A DNA stretch of 56,662 bases from Candidatus Thorarchaeota archaeon SMTZ1-45 (GCA_001563335.1 LRSL01000044.1:1-56662); one strand, 5' to 3'; shown: positions 16,301 through 24,556, numbered from the stretch's first letter. Notes: generated by a model from the sequence alone, not told the origin. A program made the numbers and translations.

Positions 16301-18869
16301 ACTCTCCTGTTGAAAGAACGAGAAACAACTCATCTGATTGGTCACCAAAAGCATCCGCAGGATACAAGTATGTGAGGTCCTGATGCAAGAGTTCATAGAC
16401 AGGTGTATTGTTAACATTGGTTGTCGTACTGTCAAAAACATAAACTCGACCTGTTGGGTCCGTTGCATTCCAGTAGTTGAAACCAGCCACAAATTGCTCT
16501 GCTCCAGTGGTTGCATTGTATATGGTTTCAATGCCAACTGATTGCGTATTGGAATACCCACTCATGTCAATATCCAGAGAATGTGAGAATACTAGATTTG
16601 TAGTGTAAATGTCTATTCGTGTGTTTCCTCTAATGACTGCAACATAGCCATATGGGCTACCACTTGTAACAGAAAACCCTCTTATTCCGATTTCTTCAGG
16701 AAAATTCACTGCTGACCAACTAAGATCGGAATCCATTTTTAGTATAGATTCCGGACTTGTTTCTGATACTAAAAACAGCTCCTCATTGCCATCTCCATCA
16801 TCATCAAAAACTCCGATATGTGTGAAACTTTTGTATGGATATGGAACATTTCCTTCATCCATCAAGGTGAATGTGCTACCATGGTAGGCATGATAACGAA
16901 ATAATGAATCTTTCAAAACACTATCGTAGTAGTAATCTAAAACTATGATGTCGAGTATATTATCTCCATCTAGCATCGCTGAATAGACTTCGAAATTATC
17001 GAATCTGTCACCTGAAGGTATGGTGACATTGAGCGAGTCATCAATACCACCACTTGAAGAATATTTTGTGAGTACTAGATTTTCAACACCCATAGGTCTC
17101 TCGATTGTATAGATTACTTTACTTCCATCTGATGTATTTCCAATATCTGACTGATGGTATCTCTTATACACGTAATCTGTCCCTGCTTTTTCTATCTTCC
17201 AGACAAAATTACCAGAGACTGTAAATCTCAATGGATGAGTGAAATTTCCTAAATTGCCAAGATTCAGATAGCTGTCTTGAACTGTGATATAATATTCATA
17301 TTCACCTGGCTGAAGGTTTCCAATGAATGCATAATAGTAACCTTCTCTGTGAGATGCGTACATCTCTTCTTGCGGCTGAATCCATGATACACTTCCAGGT
17401 AATCTCATCCAAATGTCAATGTGCTCAACTGTTGAAGTTTCAATAACATTTACTCTTACTGTAACATAATCATCTATGATTGTTGGATGGAGTGGGTCAA
17501 TGGGGATTGGCATTAAATTAGGAGGCGTTGTATCACTAAGAATTATGTAGACATCACCCTCGATTCTGACCACAACATCCTCTTTGGCATTACCAATGAT
17601 ATCATAGCTTATGATTTGGTGCCCTCCAAGTCTAACATCAACAAGGTACTCGAGATTTGCGAAAGACCCATCCACACCTCGTATTATGCCTAGTCCACCA
17701 TAGGTAGTTCCAGTAGCCAAGTCATCCATCGAATCTTGATCCATTTTTCCTACACCAAGTTGTCTGGATGAGTAGGTGTAGATTTCCTCTAACTCCCTTA
17801 TTGGTGTGAAATCAAATCCATCTATGAAAAATGCCTTCTTCTGAGTCCTACTTATCACGACTAAATCATCTTGTGGGTTTCCGCTAAAATCGCCTGTTTC
17901 TATATATCTAGTTGTACTTGGTAACCCATCAACTAGTTGAGTATATGCTTCTCCTGGTATATTTCCCCAATAAACAACAACGTCGCCATCACTCTCTATA
18001 GTAGCAATCTCCTCCAATCCTCCGAAGTAGTCAAACTTCACCATATCTTGAATACTTGTACTAAGAAGGATTGAATAAACCTGAGTACCATTAGCTTCAA
18101 CCACTGTCAGGTTTCTCTGACCGACGGTTCCCATTTGATTTGAAAATGCTATCGAGTCCTGAGTTCCACTTGTAAATCTACCAATCACTGGTCCAAAATA
18201 TGCATAGTCAGCTAAGAACGTTCCAAGTGTTGTGTTTGTGATCAAATCAAGTGTGAGAAAATTATCGCGATTATTCACATTTTGAACTAACAAGTCCGGG
18301 TAGGAATCTCCATTGAATATACCAAATCCCATGGGGGCTGGGTAGATGAAGGGCATTGGATACTCTGATACTGTTGCGTCATCAATGTCGACCATTAGAA
18401 TATAGTATATAGAATTGACATAATTGCGAAGGAAAAACTCAGTGTTACCATCCAAATCAACATCATAACCAGTTAGATAGTTACCACTATTCTTAACTCC
18501 GCTAGGAAGTGCAATGTCCATCATAACATCTTGAATCACATCAACGAAATACAATCTACTTTCTTCCTCAATGACGTATGCAAAACCACGATGACCAGAA
18601 ATTTCTCCAACTGCAATTTGGATATTAATGTCAGGAAGACTGTAATGGTATAACGTTTCTGTTTGAGCTTGTATTGCTACATTCTCCGATTGCGAAACAG
18701 CAATAGTTGGTGCTAAACTAGTAGTAATTGGTACAATAAAAATGAAAACAAAAAGGGTAACTACAAGTATCTTGACAACATCAGCAGCGTCTGGATTCAT
18801 TGTCTTTGTAACTGGTCGAAATGGACTTGCTCTCCTCTTTGTATCTCTTATTGTTCTTGATGACAACAT
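13323..18869 (-). CDS. Giant cell-surface protein: FG-GAP/propeller repeats, Ig-like repeats, C-terminal membrane domain
   Basis: 1848 residues. An N-terminal membrane segment or signal lies at about 31-55. The first propeller-like half (about 65-470) has calcium-type DxDxDG motifs such as DVDLDG near 135. An Ig-like insert (about 470-580) is followed by a second propeller (about 580-965) with DDDGDGNEE near 690 and DFDGDGEEDF near 885, as in integrin-type FG-GAP repeats. Then come six tandem Ig/invasin-like domains of about 100 residues (about 970-1550), each with a pattern like D.YG.PV..A.V, and at least six membrane helices (about 1555-1840). A strong site AGGAGTGG precedes ATG 18869. It probably acts outside the cell in adhesion or surface structure; the multi-helix C-terminus is unusual for such a protein. 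Confidence 0.85.
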   Translation of the reverse strand: MLSSRTIRDTKRRASPFRPVTKTMNPDAADVVKILVVTLFVFIFIVPITTSLAPTIAVSQSENVAIQAQTETLYHYSLPDINIQIAVGEISGHRGFAYVIEEESRLYFVDVIQDVMMDIALPSGVKNSGNYLTGYDVDLDGNTEFFLRNYVNSIYYILMVDIDDATVSEYPMPFIYPAPMGFGIFNGDSYPDLLVQNVNNRDNFLTLDLITNTTLGTFLADYAYFGPVIGRFTSGTQDSIAFSNQMGTVGQRNLTVVEANGTQVYSILLSTSIQDMVKFDYFGGLEEIATIESDGDVVVYWGNIPGEAYTQLVDGLPSTTRYIETGDFSGNPQDDLVVISRTQKKAFFIDGFDFTPIRELEEIYTYSSRQLGVGKMDQDSMDDLATGTTYGGLGIIRGVDGSFANLEYLVDVRLGGHQIISYDIIGNAKEDVVVRIEGDVYIILSDTTPPNLMPIPIDPLHPTIIDDYVTVRVNVIETSTVEHIDIWMRLPGSVSWIQPQEEMYASHREGYYYAFIGNLQPGEYEYYITVQDSYLNLGNLGNFTHPLRFTVSGNFVWKIEKAGTDYVYKRYHQSDIGNTSDGSKVIYTIERPMGVENLVLTKYSSSGGIDDSLNVTIPSGDRFDNFEVYSAMLDGDNILDIIVLDYYYDSVLKDSLFRYHAYHGSTFTLMDEGNVPYPYKSFTHIGVFDDDGDGNEELFLVSETSPESILKMDSDLSWSAVNFPEEIGIRGFSVTSGSPYGYVAVIRGNTRIDIYTTNLVFSHSLDIDMSGYSNTQSVGIETIYNATTGAEQFVAGFNYWNATDPTGRVYVFDSTTTNVNNTPVYELLHQDLTYLYPADAFGDQSDELFLVLSTGELKLAQLGATLSTIWSTSVTGATPLSSIIADFDGDGEEDFLLFTDQDELLTQISFGGEVEWTVEVGEVYNPLLLGDIDLTPGEEIAAYPFAKYTTYSLGAVRNLDSNYLLNAFIEFSSSDIIQGDAFEVNITVANIYGEIVDDATIYMSAHFATPEGPAVNSFGFYYADGWMKYHAITDATWPIGIANLSVTIDNGFYHPYERILVDAITIRSDLHIQVQAPDLVNQGDAMNISVWVNDNLGGPVDDATVEITLEGLNLPAIQTGPFYVVKIPEVQLAAGIHSISAIAFHPHATGIGAGEKAFAVQIITTNLIVSTDFPASVDQDELVTAWFNITDTYGYPVVGASVSLKSGPRSFPLVESPVVGCYIFSHNITLGIGSQIFELNVQRPNIVGPPAMEVSFDVFGELHPNIFYIPRVEGGTDFEVSVFIKDKYGPIFNWTSVQVEINGTRYSTFPSTSVGLAECSLWVTADFLLGENIFLVFINSTYASPWMNDFSIRAFSEASTSSEVFSSMGWIVTQGDQPIIELHFMDWGHRPISGATVTFFVKALSYSLIESDAGIYSAVISTAGWLPGDYEYVVSVDHPDVEEGDPIVGNISVMGDLEFFVSYSRETPTQGQELAILINIIDGYGNPVPGLEVIVELMGLPPVAAYPTDQIGEYVALIPHIPTNMGYGDFTLTVTAIGEYVGESVDSSNTITVAPATPDFSMSTISLSIGAGASFVLSLIGMVIYFKIASSMRVEDKSLEGRKKSIRNMDMLYLLIVLGSGAGLVASYSSYTSGNYGVALILTVALLGCSVLLYGLWLYRDATAAVLVRGSLSKKRMVLGLWHLVFVPVVIFLILLYGVEIDWFKAYVIDQSLTIGTITVPSIMTTIFVAYVSSILVVVVNLYREVSKGLKKIVKMEDAGTPLSIVEDEKTSMVSRFSSSVRIKFLMFLVVVGATTVMSMDFLASWELGVIVLLPVAFLVVIPFISSKIIQLFAKMSRGKIPSAPVDV

Positions 18870-19049
18870 TTTCTAACCACTCCTAATTGATAACGCATTT
18901 CTCCCTCTATTCTTGAGGTTGGAATTTTTGGCGTTTAGGCTATAATGATTAATTCGCACCCTTTTATTGATTCTGGGCAACAAATCTACCGATAGGCTAA
19001 AGTCGAGGAAATGCAATCGGAAAAGTTGTATTTTCGGGGTTTGAACACA

Positions 19050-20411
19050 ATGGTTGAGCAGATTGCTGTGATTGGTTGCGGAGCAGCTGGTGCTACTGCA
19101 GCACTGCAAGCACGGAAATTCAATAGAAGCGTTGAGATATCAATATTCAATTCAGAGCCTTACTCACAATATTCTAGGTGTGGCTTACCATATACCATCT
19201 CTGGAAAAGTTGGTGCATTCGAAGACCTAGTTCTGATGCCTCCAGATAACTGGGGCGCCTTGAAGATTGACACCAAGCTCGGTGTTACAGTCACAGATAT
19301 CGATCATAAGTCTAAGGAGATTATTTTTTCAGGTGAAGGTGGTGCGAGTAGACAAAATTATGATGCCTTGATTTTCGCTACTGGAGCAGAGAATGCTGAT
19401 CCTCCTATCAAAGGACTTGATAAGAAACGAGTCTATGGTCTACGAACACTTGATGACGCAAAAGCGCTCTCTTTAGAGGTTGATATGGCTAAAACCGCTG
19501 TTATTATTGGGGGCGGTCTTGTCGGAATGGAGGCTGCCGAAGCTTTTCATGAACGAGGGCTTGATGTTACAGTTGTTGAGTTCCTCCCCCATATACTACT
19601 AGCAATGGTTGATCCAGATATGGCTGCAATTGTTGAGGAACATTGTATCGAACATGGTCTGAAGATTCTAAATAATACTGCAGCTCAACAGATTACTGGC
19701 AAGGAAACTCCAGAAACAGTTGTGGTCAAGAATCGTGAAACTGAACAAGTATCAGAGATACCTGCGGATTTTGTTGTTGTTGCCACAGGAGTACGACCAG
19801 TCACTGGGCTTGCTGAGAAAATGGGTGTGAAGATTGGAACAACTCGAGGGATTATGACCAATGAAAAGATGATGACAAATATTGACCAAGTCTATGCGTG
19901 CGGAGACTGCGCAGAGAATTTCGAGTTCATAACACGCAAACCAATGGCAGGAGGCTTAGGCACAGTTGCAGTCAGACAAGCTCGAGTTTCGGGGATTAAT
20001 GCAGCTGGTGGTGATGTTACATTCCCAGGTATCGTTGGAGCAAAGGTCACAAAGCTCTTTGGTCTTGAGATTGCTAGCACTGGATTCACAGAAGATATGG
20101 CAAATCGGTTTGAGATTCCCATAGTTAAAGGGTCAATGAAGGGCAGCACAAAACCTCCTTACTATATCGGAGGCAAAGAGCTTAAGCTTAAGACTTTCTA
20201 TAATAAAGAAACAGGCAAGCTCGTGGGTGGTCAACTTGTTGGAGAGGAGGATGCAGCAATGCGTCTTAATGTTTTAACATTAGGAATACAACAAGATATC
20301 GACGCAGCTGAACTATTTGACTTTGAGAATTGCTATGCTCCAGCAATCTGCGATACATGGGATCCATTGGTTTCATCTGCAGATGCAGCTCGTCGAAGAC
20401 TCAAGATATAG
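19050..20411 (+). CDS. FAD/NAD(P)-dependent oxidoreductase, CoA-disulfide reductase / NADH oxidase family
   Basis: Flavoenzyme of the single-cysteine branch of pyridine-nucleotide-disulfide oxidoreductases. The FAD loop GCGAAG is at residues 9-14, the redox cysteine is Cys44 in SRCGLPY (matching Cys43 of CoA-disulfide reductase), the second dinucleotide loop is GGGLVGMEAAEA, and the FAD-contacting YACGDCAE motif is near 19893-19917. I start at ATG 19050 because the family begins directly with the FAD strand; ATG 19011 adds 13 non-family residues but has a GAGG nearby. Activity could be CoA-disulfide, polysulfide or oxygen reduction. Its 3' end overlaps the convergent gene at 20401 by 11 bases. 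Confidence 0.88.
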   Translation: MVEQIAVIGCGAAGATAALQARKFNRSVEISIFNSEPYSQYSRCGLPYTISGKVGAFEDLVLMPPDNWGALKIDTKLGVTVTDIDHKSKEIIFSGEGGASRQNYDALIFATGAENADPPIKGLDKKRVYGLRTLDDAKALSLEVDMAKTAVIIGGGLVGMEAAEAFHERGLDVTVVEFLPHILLAMVDPDMAAIVEEHCIEHGLKILNNTAAQQITGKETPETVVVKNRETEQVSEIPADFVVVATGVRPVTGLAEKMGVKIGTTRGIMTNEKMMTNIDQVYACGDCAENFEFITRKPMAGGLGTVAVRQARVSGINAAGGDVTFPGIVGAKVTKLFGLEIASTGFTEDMANRFEIPIVKGSMKGSTKPPYYIGGKELKLKTFYNKETGKLVGGQLVGEEDAAMRLNVLTLGIQQDIDAAELFDFENCYAPAICDTWDPLVSSADAARRRLKI

Positions 20412-20889
20412 CTCGCTCGTTTGATATTGTTTTTATGTTATTCAATGCAAACTGAAAAGAGCTTAGCTGAATTGGTGAACTTGCGACAAGTAAAATTTTG
20501 TTAAGATCACAAACTGTCTTCGAATGACTCGCAATTGCTCTTACAATTTCCTCAGCAACTTCCCAGCTTGGAATTCTTGAAACCTCAAGCCCCATAGTAA
20601 AGAATCCAACCTTTCTGGCCTTTAAGCCAATTGCTGTTTCCATAGCCCATAAAGCTGTAGAGTAAATGACTGCGCGACGGTCTGGATTCTTCAAAGAGAT
20701 GCCTGGCCAGTAAAGGACTTCTTTAGCGTTACTGTTCTCTCTAACAGTTATGGTTGCTTTTTCTCTTTCGAGTTCAATATCTTTCGCTTTTACTACTACA
20801 TCAATGTCTGAATCGTCTTTATACCCAAGCTCAACTTTGACAATGAGGTTTCCTAGAGACCATCCTTCCAAGACTATTATTCCTCGCAT
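20401..20889 (-). CDS. Degenerate macrodomain-like protein
   Basis: 162 residues with no direct family motif, but the pattern follows the macrodomain encoded just upstream. A segment VKVELGYKDDSDIDVVVKA lines up with VKTYIGDITDLAVDAIANA. Later, VGFFTMG matches LAFPAIG, the helix EVAEEIVRAIASH matches EQSAKAIIEGIIHY, and KILLVAS matches EITLVGF. The ADP-ribose contacts are gone: the NAAN tetrad is replaced and the GAGVGG loop reads GLEVSR. It may be a non-catalytic partner or have a new ligand. The start ATG 20889 lies inside the upstream macrodomain gene (13-base overlap), so the two are translationally coupled. The macrodomain assignment is my alignment by eye, not a search. Confidence 0.65.
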   Translation of the reverse strand: MRGIIVLEGWSLGNLIVKVELGYKDDSDIDVVVKAKDIELEREKATITVRENSNAKEVLYWPGISLKNPDRRAVIYSTALWAMETAIGLKARKVGFFTMGLEVSRIPSWEVAEEIVRAIASHSKTVCDLNKILLVASSPIQLSSFQFALNNIKTISNERAIS

Positions 20890-21404
20890 TCATTAATTGC
20901 ATTATTGAAACAGTCACAAGTATATTCGTTAAAACCTACAAGGGTAATTTCCTTCACTGAACCCGGTCTACGAACATAGTGGATAATTCCTTCAATGATT
21001 GCTTTTGCAGATTGTTCCTCAGTTAAACCGCCTACTCCAGCACCAATTGCGGGAAATGCTAATGAAGTCAGATTATGGTTTGATGCTATGCTGAGAGCAG
21101 CTTGAACTGATGACAACACTTTCCAATAGGTTGCTCTCCCACCTGGAGGCATTCCGGCACAATGAATCACATATTTTGATGGAAGTGCCCCAGCTGTGGT
21201 CATTACTGCCTCACCTGGTCTGATTGGACCCATAGATAGAGCTTCATCTTCTATCTGCTGACCACCTTTTGATTTGATGGCTCCTGCAACACCTGACCCC
21301 ATCCAGAGATCAGAATTAGCGGCATTGGCAATAGCATCAACGGCTAGGTCAGTAATATCCCCAATGTAGGTTTTGACTAAAATATCACCTACTTTTTTCT
21401 CCAT
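20877..21404 (-). CDS. Macrodomain protein (ADP-ribose / O-acetyl-ADP-ribose binding or hydrolase)
   Basis: 175 residues from ATG 21404. Macrodomain motifs are GDITDLAVDAIANAAN (residues 15-30), the glycine-rich GSGVAGAI loop (36-43), a VIHCAGMP strand and the phosphate loop AIGAGVGG (near 21038-21061). These bind ADP-ribose and in some members hydrolyse O-acetyl-ADP-ribose or ADP-ribosyl-protein. The frame is open up to 21485, but that extension is not family-like. A TATA element on this strand (CATATATC near 21433-21440) sits about 30 bases before ATG 21404, giving a nearly leaderless mRNA, so I use the shorter form. It is coupled to the macrodomain-like gene downstream and divergent from the Nudix gene. 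Confidence 0.88.
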   Translation of the reverse strand: MEKKVGDILVKTYIGDITDLAVDAIANAANSDLWMGSGVAGAIKSKGGQQIEDEALSMGPIRPGEAVMTTAGALPSKYVIHCAGMPPGGRATYWKVLSSVQAALSIASNHNLTSLAFPAIGAGVGGLTEEQSAKAIIEGIIHYVRRPGSVKEITLVGFNEYTCDCFNNAINECEE

Positions 21405-21432
21405 GAACCACAACCCCATTTGGAGTATAAGA

Positions 21433-21480
21433 TATATGGAATCATTTTCGTAAAAGGTTGTTGTCCCACAACCTTTATGC
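21433..21480. promoter_or_regulatory. Divergent promoters with a perfect 9-bp palindromic operator
   Basis: AAAGGTTGT (21453-21461), a 6-base spacer and ACAACCTTT (21468-21476) form a perfect inverted repeat. On the minus strand a TATA-like CATATATC lies at 21433-21440, ahead of the macrodomain. On the plus strand TTTATGCTT begins at 21474, about 28 bases ahead of the Nudix ATG 21502. The palindrome sits upstream of one TATA and runs into the other, so one bound regulator could control both genes. The regulator is unknown. Confidence 0.6.
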
Positions 21481-21501
21481 TTCATATTCCTTCATTTTCT
21501 G

Positions 21502-22092
21502 ATGGCGAGTCTTCTGAACGATATCAATAATGATGAGTTGGTAACTCTAATAGAGAAATATGGCCAACCTAAGGCAAATGAGTTTACCACAGATTTTCTT
21601 GATTTTGAGTGCGCCCTCGTGAAACGTACAGAGTCAAAGGGCCGACTGCATGATATTACGTGCTTCATTCGACAAGATGATGGAAATTATGTAGTAATTC
21701 AGAAACCACAATACGCAAGAACAGGAATCTATAGGGCTCCATCTGGAGGTGCATCTATCGGTGAATCTCTCGAAAATGCTGCTATCCGAGAGATGCATGA
21801 AGAAACTGGTTTAACAATTCAACTGACCCATTTTGTTTTAGACTTACGACTTAATGTTGTCTGCAAAGATCGTACAATTCCTTGGAGGTCTTTTGTATTT
21901 CTCGCAAAGCCAATAGACGGTGAAATGAGACCAGTAGATACGAGAGAGATCTTTGATGTAACTACAATGACCCGTGAACAACTAGAGGGAAATGTGACAA
22001 AGCTCATGGAAGACTCAGGATGGGGTGGATTTAAGTATCGCGCTTTCTTAACACGTGAATTCTTTAAACGACTTGATGAGCTGAATATCTGA
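21502..22092 (+). CDS. Nudix hydrolase
   Basis: 196 residues with a perfect Nudix box: Gly82-x5-Glu88-x7-Arg96-Glu97-x2-Glu100-Glu101-x-Gly103, the metal and pyrophosphate site. The family splits nucleoside diphosphates linked to another group, such as ADP-ribose, NADH or Ap4A. The exact substrate cannot be read from the box. Divergent gene order with a macrodomain under a shared palindrome favours an ADP-ribose-type substrate, but this is inference. The plus-strand TATA at about 21474 places transcription almost on the ATG, so the mRNA is probably leaderless. The 40-residue N-terminal helical extension before the Nudix core is not typical. Confidence 0.9.
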   Translation: MASLLNDINNDELVTLIEKYGQPKANEFTTDFLDFECALVKRTESKGRLHDITCFIRQDDGNYVVIQKPQYARTGIYRAPSGGASIGESLENAAIREMHEETGLTIQLTHFVLDLRLNVVCKDRTIPWRSFVFLAKPIDGEMRPVDTREIFDVTTMTREQLEGNVTKLMEDSGWGGFKYRAFLTREFFKRLDELNI

Positions 22093-22339
22093 CCTTGTGT
22101 TACTCGATTCCATATTTTACTTTGTACACGAGGAATCTCAGAGCAGAGACACTCCGACAGATTGAGTTTCCCAGAATAATACAAAAAAAAACTCAACACT
22201 TTAACTTATTACCCCACGATCCCTGGCGGCGGACTCTGCTCGTTTACTAATTCGATTCTCTAGGAACACTAAGTTATCATCATTCAACCGCGTGTCCTAC
22301 CCACGAAAGAGCAATCGTAAGGATGTAGGTCAGAGTTGC

Positions 22340-22942
22340 CTAATCACTAGAAAGTTTAGTGATTAACTCCTCGCAGAATTGTTCTACTATCAGGGTTACC
22401 CTATCTTTACTTTCTTCTGTGCCAAAGAGCGAAGTCAGCAGATTGAGCAGAGCCAGATTATGCAACATCGAAACAGAAAATTCATTCTTGGAGTAGAAGT
22501 CAGAGATTCGATCATCTACTATTTTAGCAGCATCATCTCTTCCAAGACGCTGTATCGCTTCATTTCTGATCTCATACATACATGCTTCGAACTCTCTTGT
22601 CTGAAGAGATTGTCTAATTGGTCCAATCAGGAAATTTGCAGATAGCTCATCAGTGAGATTGTGACTTCCGAGTTCACGCACACTATCATTGAATTGTAGA
22701 AGAACTGGTTCAACCTCAAATGGTATTTTCTTAGCTATTTCTTGGAGAAATAAGCGAAATTCTTTCCTACGAATCAAGTGAAGGTGGCGTTTGAATTCAT
22801 CTTCAAAAGCGGCTACTACAGGACCAATTCCCTTTATTGATAAGCGGTGTTTCTTGTCACGACTGTATAAAACACCTTCCTCTTCAGAGTAGAACTGCAA
22901 GTGAACCAGATATTTCACCATGAGTTCTAATTGGTCTGTCAT
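22340..22942 (-). CDS. Hypothetical helical protein
   Basis: 200 residues, not recognised. It is soluble and mostly helical, with mixed charge; no signal peptide, metal motif or nucleotide-binding motif is seen. The start ATG 22942 has AGAG nearby and the frame is full length. A perfect inverted repeat TAATCACTA / TAGTGATTA (22341-22365) spans its last codons and stop. The next gene downstream is the Nudix gene, convergent, 247 bases away. That gap contains a T9 run on this strand near 22185-22193 that may be the transcript end, and nothing else I can name. Confidence 0.6.
   Translation of the reverse strand: MTDQLELMVKYLVHLQFYSEEEGVLYSRDKKHRLSIKGIGPVVAAFEDEFKRHLHLIRRKEFRLFLQEIAKKIPFEVEPVLLQFNDSVRELGSHNLTDELSANFLIGPIRQSLQTREFEACMYEIRNEAIQRLGRDDAAKIVDDRISDFYSKNEFSVSMLHNLALLNLLTSLFGTEESKDRVTLIVEQFCEELITKLSSD
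22341..22365 (-). terminator. Inverted repeat across the stop codon
   Basis: TAATCACTA, 7-base loop, TAGTGATTA: a perfect 9-bp stem in the last eight codons and stop of the 200-residue gene. No T-run follows directly, so termination here is uncertain. It could instead protect the transcript end; a T9 run lies about 150 bases further on. Confidence 0.3.
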
Positions 22943-23049
22943 CTCTCAACAACACTGTCCAACGCAGCAATTCAACATATATCCCTACCTAGGAGATTTG
23001 TGAAATTAAAAAGATAAATGGGTGGGGTGACCCCCAGCCCGTTTTCGAA

Positions 23050-24096
23050 TTATCGCATTGTCAACGCCATTACAGCTTTTTGAGCATGTAGTCGGTTTTC
23101 AGCCTGGTCAAAGGCTATTGATTGAGGTCCATCAATTACCGAGTTAGAAACCTCAAATCCTCGATCACAAGGTAAGCAGTGCATGTATGCTGCCTTTGGT
23201 CCTGCGATTTTCATCATGTCATCATCGCAAATCCAATGCTTGTTCTCATCGAACACTTCCTGTGACTTTTCAAGTTCAGGCTTGTCATTAAATGGCGGAA
23301 TGAATTCCTTGCAAGTCCAAGCTTTTGGATAGACAACATGAGCTCCCTCGAAGGCTTCCTCCATATCGTTCACGATTTCGAAGCTTGATTCATTCTCTTC
23401 TGAAAACTCTCTGCACTTATCGAGGATTCTGTCATCAAGCTCCATTCCTTTTGGATGCGCCAGGACAGTGTCAGCACCCATTTTTGTAGCTGCGATTATT
23501 GCACTTTGAGGGACCGCAAGTGGTTTGTGAACGGATGGAGAGTATGCCCAACTCATGACGAACTTGACACCCTTAAAAGTACCAAATTTCTCCTTGATAG
23601 TCATAATATCAGCTAATCCCTGACAGGGATGGTAAATATCATCCTCCATGTTAATAATTGGAATATGACTCCAGTGGGCAAAGTTATTGATAATCTCGTT
23701 CGCACGACCATAAATCCAGCCAACAGGGTCTCCATAGCATCTGATTGCGATTCCATGACCCATTCTTGCAAGAACTCGCGCTACATCTGAAACACGTTCC
23801 GTCGAATAGGCTTTCTCGTCACCTTCAAGAGCTGGAGCATATATCTTACCGGGGTCAAGAAAGTGTGCATGTCCACCTAACTGCGTCATTCCTGCTTCGA
23901 ATGAGTTCCGAGTTCGCAAGCTCTGGTTATAGAAAATCATGAACAATGTCTTTGCATCGAGAAGCTTATGAGGTTCACCCATCGCGAATTTACGCTTCAG
24001 ATCAAATGCAACCTCAAGGAGGGTCTCGATCTCCTCCTTCGTATAATCGAGTAAGGTTATGAAGTCCTTACCACGAAAGGTTTCCGTCTTAACCAT
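23050..24096 (-). CDS. Ornithine/aspartate-carbamoyltransferase superfamily enzyme, YgeW/N-acylornithine-like (copy 1)
   Basis: 348 residues. The carbamoyl-phosphate site SLRTR is at 59-63, HPCQGLAD is in the middle and HCLP near the C-terminus, so the transferase chemistry appears intact. The canonical ornithine loop (SMG) is not seen. Instead VVYPKAW, the form found in knotted transcarbamylases (YgeW and N-acetyl- or N-succinylornithine types), suggests another amine acceptor. The length is slightly above catabolic OTC. No arginine-pathway gene is near. A paralogue of similar length lies at 34635-35666. Start ATG 24096 with GAGGT upstream. Substrate unknown. Confidence 0.82.
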   Translation of the reverse strand: MVKTETFRGKDFITLLDYTKEEIETLLEVAFDLKRKFAMGEPHKLLDAKTLFMIFYNQSLRTRNSFEAGMTQLGGHAHFLDPGKIYAPALEGDEKAYSTERVSDVARVLARMGHGIAIRCYGDPVGWIYGRANEIINNFAHWSHIPIINMEDDIYHPCQGLADIMTIKEKFGTFKGVKFVMSWAYSPSVHKPLAVPQSAIIAATKMGADTVLAHPKGMELDDRILDKCREFSEENESSFEIVNDMEEAFEGAHVVYPKAWTCKEFIPPFNDKPELEKSQEVFDENKHWICDDDMMKIAGPKAAYMHCLPCDRGFEVSNSVIDGPQSIAFDQAENRLHAQKAVMALTMR

Positions 24097-24229
24097 GATT
24101 GGTCACAACCTCTTTAGTCGCATTGCAGCATATAGAAAAAGTTTGTCACTCGTTCAAATGGCGATGTGTGTATTCACTAACACAGACTCTTTTTTAACCG
24201 AGTTATGTTTATTCGCATTGGGGTTGTGA

Positions 24230-24556
24230 ATGGATATCATATTTGGACCAACCATTATGGTTCTTGTATTATTCTACACTGTTTGCTTCATATTCTGGAT
24301 AATAGTAAGAAGGGATAAGAAAAAGGTGAATCGTCTGAGGAAAATGGTTGGGGTTTTTCTAGTTTGGTTCATCATCAATTGGCTCTTCATCATGAATCTT
24401 CTCATGACCCCAGTTTCGTATGAACCTAGTCCAGTCGTTCCCAGCAATTTTGCCCTCTCCTATCTCCCTGTTTTTTTTGTGATATCGATTCCATTCATCA
24501 TTGACGTTTTAGATCAGTCTGGTAAGCCTGATAGAGAAATATCGCTTGTAGAATGA
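24230..24556 (+). CDS. Small membrane protein, unknown
   Basis: 108 residues with three hydrophobic helices (about 5-25, 38-60 and 78-95) separated by a basic loop RRDKKKVNRLRK that should face the cytosol. No family recognised. A TATA-like TGTTTATTC near 24204-24213 lies about 20-25 bases before the ATG, fitting a leaderless or very short leader mRNA. Divergent from the carbamoyltransferase. The 145 bases that follow contain no other gene. Confidence 0.6.
   Translation: MDIIFGPTIMVLVLFYTVCFIFWIIVRRDKKKVNRLRKMVGVFLVWFIINWLFIMNLLMTPVSYEPSPVVPSNFALSYLPVFFVISIPFIIDVLDQSGKPDREISLVE

Noticed and set aside
14260..18600. Repeat array or CRISPR-like periodicity in the giant gene
   Set aside because: The periodicity is at protein level (propeller and Ig-like domains); DNA repeats are not identical and there are no spacers.
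18873..19109. Short minus-strand open frame between the giant gene and the flavoenzyme
   Set aside because: It overlaps the start of the flavoenzyme in antisense and has no family pattern or ribosome site; a shadow frame.
20401..21404. DarTG-like toxin-antitoxin system
   Set aside because: A macrodomain is present but no ADP-ribosyltransferase toxin (DarT-like) is encoded beside it; the partner looks like a macrodomain relative.
22200..22339. Possible C/D-box RNA or tRNA (minus strand ATGATGA; a TTCGATTC-like element)
   Set aside because: No matching D box (CTGA) or paired T-arm and acceptor stem could be found, so there is no support for a named RNA.
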